Shown: positions 26,801 through 33,974 of the stretch, one piece after another | Layout of the letters: every line of letters begins with the position of its first letter | Position numbering within the stretch: the first letter of the stretch is position 1 | Assembly: GCF_018070565.1 (NCBI RefSeq) | Contig: NZ_JAGPXL010000008.1 | Coordinates: forward strand, 124,001 to 188,000 | Direction of reading: 5' to 3' | Source: Streptomyces sp. B93 | GTDB taxonomy: Bacteria > Actinomycetota > Actinomycetes > Streptomycetales > Streptomycetaceae | Length of the DNA stretch: 64,000 bases | Program-made: the position numbers and the translations under genes | The notes under the pieces: model-generated | Told to the model about the DNA's origin: nothing | Database searches by the model: none | What the model saw: only the letters and a program-made list of their open reading frames with translations

Positions 26801-28486
26801 GTGGGCACGAGAAGGCGCGTCGCCGAGCGACGGAGGACGAGACGGCCCGCCGTCGTCGGCGGGCTGGTCGCCGCCGCGGTCGTGGGGGGCGCCGGGATCG
26901 CCGCCTGGGCGCTGCTGGGCGGATCCGACGACAAGTCCGCCGCGACCGTCGCCGCCGGTGAGAAGGCGGCCGTCAAGTCCGGCCCGCTGACGGCGGCCGA
27001 GGTCGACTCGGCCGCACGTGCCTTCCTCACCGCCTGGCAGCGGGGCGACGCCGACGAGGCCGCGGCCGCCACCGACGACCCCGAGGCGGCCGGGCCGCTG
27101 CTGACCGGCTACGCCAAGGACGCCCGCATCAAGGACGTCACCCTCACCCCGGGCACCCGCGCGGGCGACCGGCTGCCGTTCTCCGTCAAGGCCACGGTGG
27201 CCTACGACGACCTCAGCAAGCCGCTGACGTACGACAGCGCGCTGACCGTCGTACGCGCGAAGGCGGACGGCGAACCGGTGGTCGACTGGTCGCCCGCCGT
27301 GCTGCACCCGGAGCTGCGGGACGGCGACCGGCTGGTGACCGGGGAGGCGGGGACACCTCCGGTGACCGCGCTGGACCGGGACGGCGGTGAGCTGACCACC
27401 GAGGCGTACCCGTCGCTGGGCCCCGTCCTGGACGGCCTGCGCGAGAAGTACGGCAAGACGGCGGGCGGCGAGGCGGGCGTCGAGCTGCGGGTGGTGCGCG
27501 GCAAGGCGGCCAAGGACGACGACAAGGACGCCGAGCCGGCCGACAAGACACTGCTGGAGCTGAGCGAGGGCACCCCGGGCGAGGTGAGGACCACGCTGAG
27601 CCCGTCCCTCCAGAAGGCGGCCGAGCAGCAGGTCGCGGGCCGGGACCGGGCGTCGGTGGTGGTGCTGCGCCCGTCGACGGGCGAGATCCTCGCGGCGGCG
27701 AACTCCTCCGCCGGTTTCAACACCGCCTTCCAGGGCTCCCTCGCCCCCGGCTCCACCATGAAGGTCATCTCCGCGTCGCTGCTGCTGGAGAAGGGGCTGG
27801 CGGCGAACGACAAGGCGCACCCCTGCCCGAAGTACTTCACGTACGGCGGCTGGAAGTTCCAGAACGACGACAAGTTCCAGATCGACGACGGCACCTTCAA
27901 GGCCAGCTTCGCGCGTTCCTGCAACACCGCCTTCATCAGTCAGGCGCCCAAGCTGAAGGACGACGACCTCACCAGGCAGGCGCAGCAGGTGTTCGGGCTC
28001 GGCCTGGACGACTGGGCGGTGGGCGTGCCCACCTTCGACGGGGCGGTGCCGGTGACGTCGAACGCCCCGATGGGCGCCGCGCTGATCGGGCAGGGCCTGG
28101 TGCGGATGAACCCGCTGAACATGGCGTCGGTCTCGGCGACCGTGAAGGCGGGGACCTTCCACCAGCCGTATCTGGTGTCACCGTCGGTGGACGGGCGCAA
28201 GCTCGCCACCGCCTCGCGCACGATGTCCGCGGGGACGCTGGGCCAGCTGCGGGAGCTGATGTCGTACACGGCCGCCTACGGCACCGCGGCGGAGGCGATG
28301 GCCGGGGTCACCGGCGATGTCGGCGCGAAGACCGGTTCGGCGGAGGTCGACAACCAGAAGAAGCCCAACGGCTGGTTCACCGCCTACCGGGGCGACCTGG
28401 CCGCGGCGGCGGTGGTGCAGTCGGCCGGGCACGGCGGGGACACCGCCGGCCCGATCGTGGCGGCGCTGCTCAGGCAGGGCGGCTGA
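26801..28486 (+). CDS. class B penicillin-binding protein, MecA/NTF2-type (copy 2)
   Basis: A 561-residue paralogue of the preceding gene. The N-terminus is Arg-rich (VGTRRRVAERRRTRRPAVVGG) with one membrane segment, then the NTF2-like domain and transpeptidase domain. Motifs are S318-TMK321, S373-C-N375 and K510-T-G512. The GTG at 26801 is preceded by GGAGGA at 26785-26790 at a slightly long spacing of 10 nt. The copies keep all catalytic residues but differ in linkers, so both are probably functional. Its 3' end overlaps that of the convergent ssgE by 17 nt. Confidence 0.93.
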   Translation: MGTRRRVAERRRTRRPAVVGGLVAAAVVGGAGIAAWALLGGSDDKSAATVAAGEKAAVKSGPLTAAEVDSAARAFLTAWQRGDADEAAAATDDPEAAGPLLTGYAKDARIKDVTLTPGTRAGDRLPFSVKATVAYDDLSKPLTYDSALTVVRAKADGEPVVDWSPAVLHPELRDGDRLVTGEAGTPPVTALDRDGGELTTEAYPSLGPVLDGLREKYGKTAGGEAGVELRVVRGKAAKDDDKDAEPADKTLLELSEGTPGEVRTTLSPSLQKAAEQQVAGRDRASVVVLRPSTGEILAAANSSAGFNTAFQGSLAPGSTMKVISASLLLEKGLAANDKAHPCPKYFTYGGWKFQNDDKFQIDDGTFKASFARSCNTAFISQAPKLKDDDLTRQAQQVFGLGLDDWAVGVPTFDGAVPVTSNAPMGAALIGQGLVRMNPLNMASVSATVKAGTFHQPYLVSPSVDGRKLATASRTMSAGTLGQLRELMSYTAAYGTAAEAMAGVTGDVGAKTGSAEVDNQKKPNGWFTAYRGDLAAAAVVQSAGHGGDTAGPIVAALLRQGG

Positions 28487-28841
28487 CCGGCGTGGCGGCC
28501 GGGGCCGCCAGGTAGGTGCGGCGCAGGAAGCGCATCAGGGTCTTGGACTCGAGCTGCACGACCGAGGTCCCCTTGGCCGTGTGGAACTCCACGACGGCCT
28601 GCACCCGGCCGCACGGCCACACCCGGATCTCACCGCTCCCGGCGGGGGCGCGCAGCCCCTGCTCCAGCAGGGCGCGGGGGAGGGTCCATTCGTGTGGTCC
28701 GGGCAGGCCTATCCGTACCGAGCGGGGGTCGCGGTCGGGGTCGTAGCGCAGGACGACCGGTATGGCGCCGCGGCCCGTCTGCACCTGGTCGTCCGTGTCC
28801 GTGACGATCTGGGCTCGTGCGTACTCTTCGACTACAGACAT
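28470..28841 (-). CDS. ssgE: SsgA-like sporulation/cell-division protein (SALP), probable SsgE
   Basis: A 123-residue SsgA-family protein, found only in morphologically complex actinomycetes. The family pattern shows in IPVVLRYDPDRDPRSVRIGLPGPHEWTLPRALLEQGL followed by GSGEIRVWPCGRVQAVVEFHTAKGTSVVQLESKTLMRFLRRTY. By context (beside the cbiM locus and tandem PBPs) it corresponds to SsgE, reported to affect spore-wall autolysis and spore separation. The ATG at 28841 is chosen because the longer upstream frame has no family similarity. Divergent from cbiMN. Confidence 0.88.
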   Translation of the reverse strand: MSVVEEYARAQIVTDTDDQVQTGRGAIPVVLRYDPDRDPRSVRIGLPGPHEWTLPRALLEQGLRAPAGSGEIRVWPCGRVQAVVEFHTAKGTSVVQLESKTLMRFLRRTYLAAPAATPVSRPA

Positions 28842-28965
28842 CGGACGGCCCCTAACGCTGAGCGACCTATGCGAAAGATAAGAATCCGCTTCCACTCCAA
28901 TGTCCCACATCTTCCGGATTACACCCGTCGGGATACCCGCGGGCGAGATAACGACCACCTCGCTC

Positions 28966-28996
28966 TTGCAAGCCGTTCGCATTAAGCCCTTATCAT
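28966..28996 (+). promoter_or_regulatory. cbiMN promoter with Nur-box-like dyad over the -35
   Basis: TTGCAA (28966-28971) and TATCAT (28991-28996) lie 19 nt apart, and the start codon follows 6 nt after the -10, with no Shine-Dalgarno site, so transcription probably begins at the GTG. TTGCAA-GCCGT-TCGCAT at 28966-28982 resembles the tTGCaa-N5-ttGCAA sequence I recall for the nickel regulator Nur. No cobalamin riboswitch box is visible in the 161-nt gap. Confidence 0.4.
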
Positions 28997-29002
28997 CGAC
29001 GC

Positions 29003-30070
29003 GTGCATGTACCTGACGGATTCATCGACGCCCCCACCTCCGTCGCCACCGGCGTGATCGCCGCGGGCGCCGTCGCCGTGTCACTGCGCGGCGCGCGCCG
29101 GGAGCTGGACGAGCGGACGGCGCCGCTGGCCGGGCTGGTGGCCGCGTTCGTCTTCGCCGTGCAGATGCTGAACTTCCCGGTCGCCGCCGGGACCAGCGGG
29201 CATCTGCTGGGCGGCGCGCTGGCCGCGATACTCGTGGGCCCCTACACCGGGGTCCTGTGCGTCTCCGTCGTCCTGCTGATGCAGGGCATCCTCTTCGCCG
29301 ACGGCGGCCTGACCGCCCTCGGCGTGAACATCACCAACATGGCGATCGTCACCACCGTCGTCGCCTACGCCCTCTTCCGCGGCCTGGTGAAGGTGCTGCC
29401 GCGCACCCGCCGTACCGTCACCGTCGCCTCCTTCGTCGCCGCGCTCGTCTCGGTGCCCGCCTCGGCGCTCGCGTTCACCGCCATGTACGCGGTCGGCGGC
29501 ACCACCGACGTCTCGATCGGCAAGGTCGCCACCGCCATGGTCGGCGTGCATGTGCTCATCGGCCTCGGCGAGGCCGTCATCACCGCCCTGACGGTCGGCG
29601 CGGTCATCGCCGTACGCCCGGACCTGGTGTACGGGGCGCGCGGGCTGACGCGGCGGCTGAAGCTGCGCGTGCACGGCGAACTCGTCGACGCCCCGGCCGC
29701 CGAGCCGGAGCCGGTCCCCGTCGCCGCCCGCTCCCCGCGCCGGGTGTGGATCGCCGGGCTGGTCACCTCCCTGGTGCTCGCCGGGTTCGTCAGCTTCTAC
29801 GCCTCCGCCGACCCGGACGGCCTGGAGAAGGTCGCCTCCGACAACGGCATCGACGAGAAGGCCGAGGACCACGGCCTCGCCGACTCCCCGCTCGCCGACT
29901 ACGGCGTCAAGGACGTCGACGACGCCCGGCTCTCCGGCGGCCTCGCGGGCGTGATCGGCGTCGGTCTCACCGTCGTCGCGGGCACGGGCGTGTTCTGGGC
30001 GGTGCGCAGGCGCCGCTCCGACCAGGCGTCCCCCACCGACACCTCGCCCGCCAGCACCACGAGCGTCTGA
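29003..30070 (+). CDS. cbiM: ECF metal transporter substrate-binding subunit, CbiM-CbiN fusion
   Basis: A 355-residue membrane protein. Residues 1-225 are CbiM, with the obligatory N-terminus M-H-V-P-D-G-F whose His2 coordinates Co2+ or Ni2+. This fixes the GTG start at 29003. After a Pro-rich linker a second membrane segment and the PDGLEKVA motif near residue 270 mark a fused CbiN/PDGLE domain, ending in another helix near 325. CbiM binds the divalent metal and CbiN aids loading. Cobalt versus nickel cannot be decided from the protein, but a possible Nur box upstream favours nickel. Followed 1 nt later by cbiQ. Confidence 0.92.
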   Translation: MHVPDGFIDAPTSVATGVIAAGAVAVSLRGARRELDERTAPLAGLVAAFVFAVQMLNFPVAAGTSGHLLGGALAAILVGPYTGVLCVSVVLLMQGILFADGGLTALGVNITNMAIVTTVVAYALFRGLVKVLPRTRRTVTVASFVAALVSVPASALAFTAMYAVGGTTDVSIGKVATAMVGVHVLIGLGEAVITALTVGAVIAVRPDLVYGARGLTRRLKLRVHGELVDAPAAEPEPVPVAARSPRRVWIAGLVTSLVLAGFVSFYASADPDGLEKVASDNGIDEKAEDHGLADSPLADYGVKDVDDARLSGGLAGVIGVGLTVVAGTGVFWAVRRRRSDQASPTDTSPASTTSV

Positions 30071-30071
30071 C

Positions 30072-30833
30072 ATGGCCGCGGGGCACGCGCACAAGCTGTA
30101 CCGGCACGGGCACTCCCCCGTGCACGGACTGCCGCCGCACACCAAGCTGGCCGCCGCGTTCGCCTTCGTGATCGTCGTGGTGTCCACACCACGGGAGGCG
30201 ATGTGGGCGTTCGCCCTGTACGCCGTGCTGCTCGCCGGGGTGGCGTGGGCGGCGCGCGTGCCGCCCGGCTTCCTGCTGAAACGGCTGCTGATCGAGGTGC
30301 CGTTCGTGGCGTTCGCGGTGCTGCTGCCGTTCGTGGCGGAGGGCGAGCGCGTGGAGGTGCTCGGCATGTCGCTGAGCGTCAGCGGACTGTGGGGCGCCTG
30401 GAACGTGCTCACCAAGGGCACCCTCGGCGTCGCCACCTCCGTCCTGCTGGCCTCCACCACCGAACTGCGCGAACTGCTCCTCGGCCTCCAGCGACTGAGG
30501 CTGCCCCCGCTGCTGGTGCAGATCGCCTCCTTCATGATCCGCTACGGCGATGTCATCACCGACGAGATGCGGCGGATGCGGATCGCCCGTGAGTCGCGCG
30601 GCTTCGAGGCGCGTGGGATACGTCACTGGGGTGTGCTCGCCAAGTCGGCGGGCGCGCTGTTCATCCGCTCCTACGAGCGCGGCGAGCGCGTGCACCTGGC
30701 CATGGTGAGCCGGGGGTACGCCGGTTCGATGCCGGTCATCGACGAGGTGACCGCCTCGCGAGCCCAGTGGTCCCACGCCTTCGCCCTGCCGGTCGCCGCG
30801 CTCGTCGTATGTCTGCTGGGATGGACCCTGTGA
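30072..30833 (+). CDS. cbiQ: ECF transporter transmembrane coupling subunit CbiQ
   Basis: A 253-residue T-component of the metal transporter. It has hydrophobic segments from residue 25 onward and the two coupling-helix motifs with an Ala-Arg-Gly-type signature, seen as ARESRGFEARG (about 176-186) and MVSRGYAG (about 215-222), which contact the ATPase. It couples ATP hydrolysis by CbiO to movement of CbiM. Begins 1 nt after cbiMN and its stop overlaps the 5' end of cbiO, so the three genes form one operon. Confidence 0.92.
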   Translation: MAAGHAHKLYRHGHSPVHGLPPHTKLAAAFAFVIVVVSTPREAMWAFALYAVLLAGVAWAARVPPGFLLKRLLIEVPFVAFAVLLPFVAEGERVEVLGMSLSVSGLWGAWNVLTKGTLGVATSVLLASTTELRELLLGLQRLRLPPLLVQIASFMIRYGDVITDEMRRMRIARESRGFEARGIRHWGVLAKSAGALFIRSYERGERVHLAMVSRGYAGSMPVIDEVTASRAQWSHAFALPVAALVVCLLGWTL

Positions 30834-31594
30834 CCGCACCCGAACCGCCCCCGTCCCTCGAGGTCTCCGGCCTCGCCTTCGCCTATCCGGACGGCCACCA
30901 GGCCCTGTTCGGCGTGGACTTCCAAGTCGGGCGCGGCGAACGGGTCGCGCTGCTCGGCCCGAACGGCGCCGGGAAGACCACCCTGGTGCTGCACCTCAAC
31001 GGCATCCTCGGCGGCGGCACCGGGTCGGTGACGGTGGCCGGGCTGCCGGTCGGCAGGAAGCACATGGCGGAGATCCGGCAGAAGGTCGGCATCGTCTTCC
31101 AGGACCCGGACGACCAGCTGTTCATGCCGACCGTGCGGGAGGACGTGGCGTTCGGCCCGGCCGCGGCCGGACTGAAGGGTGCCGAACTCCAGGCACGGGT
31201 GGAGGAGGCGCTGACGCGGGTCGGGATGGCGGAGTTCATGGACCGGCCGCCGCACCACCTGTCCTTCGGGCAGCGGCGCCGGGTGGCGGTCGCCACGGTG
31301 CTGGCGATGGAACCCGAGATCCTCGTCCTGGACGAGCCGTCCTCCAACCTCGACCCGGCCTCCCGCCGTGAACTGGCCGACATCCTGCGCTCGTTGGACG
31401 TCACGGTCCTGATGGTCACCCACGACCTGCCCTACGCCCTCGAACTGTGCCCCCGCTCACTGGTGCTCAGCGACGGGGTGATCGCCGCCGACGGCCCGAC
31501 CGGGACGCTGCTCTCCGACGACGCCCTGATGCGGGCGCACCGTCTGGAGCTGCCGTTCGGCTTCGACCCTCGGTCGGTGCCGGCGGGCGCCTGA
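30821..31594 (+). CDS. cbiO: ECF metal transporter ATPase CbiO
   Basis: A 257-residue ABC ATPase. Walker A is GPNGAGKTT, the Q-loop region is VGIVFQDPDDQLFMPTV (typical of CbiO and EcfA), the signature is LSFGQRRRVAVATVLAMEP, and Walker B is ILVLDEPSSNLDP with the switch His in VTHDLPYA. It energises CbiMN-CbiQ. The start is drawn at ATG 30821, overlapping the end of cbiQ. GTG 30830, which overlaps the cbiQ stop as GTGA, is equally plausible. Confidence 0.93.
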   Translation: MDPVTAPEPPPSLEVSGLAFAYPDGHQALFGVDFQVGRGERVALLGPNGAGKTTLVLHLNGILGGGTGSVTVAGLPVGRKHMAEIRQKVGIVFQDPDDQLFMPTVREDVAFGPAAAGLKGAELQARVEEALTRVGMAEFMDRPPHHLSFGQRRRVAVATVLAMEPEILVLDEPSSNLDPASRRELADILRSLDVTVLMVTHDLPYALELCPRSLVLSDGVIAADGPTGTLLSDDALMRAHRLELPFGFDPRSVPAGA

Positions 31595-31673
31595 TCCACC
31601 CCGAGGAATCGAAGGCGCGGCGCCCGTGTTCCACTCACTGTCGCAGGCGGGTCGAGAGAAGTGGAGTACGGAC

Positions 31674-32864
31674 GTGAACGCGGACGTGGAGGTGCACGGC
31701 ACCGTCGCCGACGGCTTCGAGCCGGTCAGGGAAGCGTTCGCCGCGAACTTCCGGACGCTGGGCGACCGCGGCGCCGCCGTCGCCGTCTACCGGGACGGCC
31801 ACCGCGTCGTCGACCTGTGGGGCGGCACCAAGGACGTCGACGGCACCCTGCCCTGGGAGCGCGGCACCGCGCAGATCGTGCGCTCCGCGACCAAGGGCGT
31901 CGCCGCCGCCGTACTCCTGCTGCTGCACCAGCGCGGCGAGCTGGACCTGGACGCGCCGGTCGGTGAGTGGTGGCCCGAGTTCAAGGCGGCGGGCAAGGAG
32001 CGGACGCTGGTGCGTGACCTGCTCGCACACCGCGCCGGAGTGCCCGTCCTGGACCGGCCGCTCACCCCCGCCGAGGCCGCCGACCCCGACCTGGGAGCCG
32101 CGGCGGTCGCCGCGCAGGCGCCCGCGTGGGAGCCGGGCACCGACCACGGGTACCACGCGCAGACCTACAGCTGGCTCACCGGCGAGCTGGTCCGCCGGGT
32201 CACCGGACGGCCCGTCGGCGACTGGATCGCCGACGAGATCGCCGCGCCGCTCGGCGCCGACCTCTGGCTCGGGCTGCCCGATACGGTCGCCTCCCGCGCG
32301 GGCCGGGTGGGCCCCGTCACCGCGCCCGCCGCGTCCGGCGCGCTGCGGACCCGGCCCAAGCGTGCCGTCGTCGACGCCTACGCCGACCCGGACTCCCTCA
32401 CCAGCCGCGCCTTCGCCGCGATCACCCCGGTGCCCGACGAGAACGACCCCGGCTACCGCGCCGCCGCCCTGCCCGCCTCCAACGGCGTCGCCACCGCCGA
32501 CGGGCTCGCCCGCTTCTACGCCGCCCTGATCGGCGACGTCGACGGCGGGACCCGGCTGTTCACCCCCCGCACCGTCGAGCTGGCGCGCGCCGAACGGGCC
32601 GCGGGCGCCGACCGCGTCCTCGTCGTCCACACCCGCTTCGGCCTCGGCTACATGCTGCACGGCGCCGCCTCCCCGCTGCTCTCCCCCGCCTCCTTCGGCC
32701 ACCCCGGCCGCGGCGGCGCCCTCGGCTTCGCCGACCCCGAATCCGGAATCGCCTTCGGCTATGTGACCAACGGCTTCCGCACGAGCGTGACGGCGGACTC
32801 GCGGGCCCAGGCCCTGGTACGGGCGGTGCGCACCGCGATCACCCAGGAGCAGGGGCGGTCCTGA
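31674..32864 (+). CDS. serine hydrolase, class C beta-lactamase/EstB-like family
   Basis: A 396-residue cytoplasmic protein (no signal peptide) of the beta-lactamase-fold esterase family. The nucleophile motif is S71-A-T-K74 (IVRSATKGVAAAVL) and the Tyr motif lies in GYHAQTYSWLTGELV. The C-terminus has FGHPGRGGALGFADPESGIAFGYVTNG, the HxGxxG-type motif. Such enzymes are often esterases rather than beta-lactamases. The GTG at 31674 has a GGAG 8 nt upstream and is preferred to the ATG at 31626. No link to the metal transporter upstream is evident. Confidence 0.85.
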   Translation: MNADVEVHGTVADGFEPVREAFAANFRTLGDRGAAVAVYRDGHRVVDLWGGTKDVDGTLPWERGTAQIVRSATKGVAAAVLLLLHQRGELDLDAPVGEWWPEFKAAGKERTLVRDLLAHRAGVPVLDRPLTPAEAADPDLGAAAVAAQAPAWEPGTDHGYHAQTYSWLTGELVRRVTGRPVGDWIADEIAAPLGADLWLGLPDTVASRAGRVGPVTAPAASGALRTRPKRAVVDAYADPDSLTSRAFAAITPVPDENDPGYRAAALPASNGVATADGLARFYAALIGDVDGGTRLFTPRTVELARAERAAGADRVLVVHTRFGLGYMLHGAASPLLSPASFGHPGRGGALGFADPESGIAFGYVTNGFRTSVTADSRAQALVRAVRTAITQEQGRS

Positions 32865-32876
32865 GCAGGCGCGGCC

Positions 32877-32904
32877 CGGAGGACCGGGTCCGCCCGGCCC
32901 TCCG
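32877..32904. terminator. bidirectional terminator hairpin
   Basis: CGGAGG-a-CCGGG (32877-32888), loop TCCG, and CCCGG-c-CCTCCG (32893-32904) form an 11-bp stem with one mismatch, 13 nt after the hydrolase stop and 18 nt from the end of the convergent DUF1876 gene. No U tract, as usual for Streptomyces. Confidence 0.7.
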
Positions 32905-32921
32905 AACCGCACCGCGCCTTC

Positions 32922-33200
32922 CTATACGTGAATGGGGTGGGAGGTCCGGCCGGACGCCGCGTCGATCTCGTCGTGCGCCTTGGTGAGCAGCTGCATCGCG
33001 AGTTCGTTGAGCGCGCGGGCACCGGCGATCTCCTCGCCGACCCTTGGCTGATTGGAGTCGGTGTGGTGCCTGGTGGCACTGCCGTGGGCCCGCACCTCGG
33101 ACCCGTCGGGCAGGCGCACCAGCGCGGCTGCCTTCGTCCGCTGGTCGTCCTCCTGGAACTCCAGCTCGACATGCCATCCCACAGTGGTGTGCATCGTCAT
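32922..33200 (-). CDS. DUF1876 family protein
   Basis: A 92-residue protein of the dsRBD-like DUF1876 family. The recognisable pattern is WHVELEFQEDDQRTKAAALVRLPDGSEVRAHGSATRHHTD followed by VGEEIAGARALNELAMQLLTKAHDEI. This is a small alpha/beta domain of unknown function common in actinobacteria. The ATG at 33200 is set by a strong GGAGGTGA ribosome site 5 nt upstream. The frame is open further upstream but lacks family similarity. Confidence 0.88.
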   Translation of the reverse strand: MTMHTTVGWHVELEFQEDDQRTKAAALVRLPDGSEVRAHGSATRHHTDSNQPRVGEEIAGARALNELAMQLLTKAHDEIDAASGRTSHPIHV

Positions 33201-33295
33201 GACGGTCACCTCCGGAATACCTGCTTCCAGGGTGCCCCCCAGCCCCGCGGGACGCACCTATGAGCACGGGATTCGGGAACGCCGCGACGAGGGGG

Positions 33296-33784
33296 TCACT
33301 GCGTGGGCTCGCGTACGTCCACGAGGATGCCGCCCGCGTGGGCGATCAGCTCCTTGGGCTCCATCGGGAAGACGGAGTACGGGGTCCCGGCCGCCGCCCA
33401 GATCACGTCGTGGGCGAGGAGGGAGCGGTCGGCGAGTACGCGGGTGCGGGTGCGGTGGCCGAAGGGGGGAACGCCTCCGATGGCGTACCCGGTGGCCTCG
33501 CGGACGACGTCGGCCTTGGCCCGGGTCACCTTCTGGGCGCCCAGCTCGGCCCGGACCCGCTCCACGTCGACGCGGGAGGCGCCGTCCATGAGCACCAGGA
33601 CCGGTTCGCCGTCGGCGGCGAAGATCAGTGACTTGCAGATCTGGCTCAACTCGCACCCGATCGCCGCGGCGGCCTCGGCCGCGGTGCGCGTGGCCTCCGG
33701 GAAGCTCCGGACCCGCGCGCCCACCTCCCCGAGGCCCAGCTCGTCGAGCGCGGCGGCGAAACGGGGGCTGGCTCCATTGGTCAT
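33296..33784 (-). CDS. YbaK/prolyl-tRNA deacylase family protein
   Basis: A 162-residue YbaK/ProX-type editing domain, which hydrolyses mischarged Ala- or Cys-tRNA(Pro) in trans. Diagnostic elements are the conserved Lys in GCELSQICKSLIFAADGEPVLVLMDG and the substrate-pocket motif ATGYAIGGVPPFGH. The ATG at 33784 (MTNGASPRFAAAL) is chosen over one 11 codons upstream because the family begins here. It stands alone between the DUF1876 and MMPL genes. Confidence 0.9.
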   Translation of the reverse strand: MTNGASPRFAAALDELGLGEVGARVRSFPEATRTAAEAAAAIGCELSQICKSLIFAADGEPVLVLMDGASRVDVERVRAELGAQKVTRAKADVVREATGYAIGGVPPFGHRTRTRVLADRSLLAHDVIWAAAGTPYSVFPMEPKELIAHAGGILVDVREPTQ

Positions 33785-33974
33785 GCCGGGCACGGTAGCG
33801 GTGCGTGTACGGGGCATGCGAGCGGATTCCGCGCGCCCGGCCCGGGAGCGGCTACCCGCCCCTTCCCCAAGAGACCCCTCCCCCAGGAAACCCTCCCCGG
33901 AAAAGGAGGAAGCCGGTGAGGGCGCCCCGTCCCCACGGAACCCTCACCGGCTGGTCTCTCTCAGCGGCGGTACG

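Noticed and set aside
28842..29002. Cobalamin riboswitch upstream of cbiMN
   Set aside because: No B12-box-like sequence or multi-stem fold is visible in the 161-nt gap, and the promoter appears to give a leaderless transcript.
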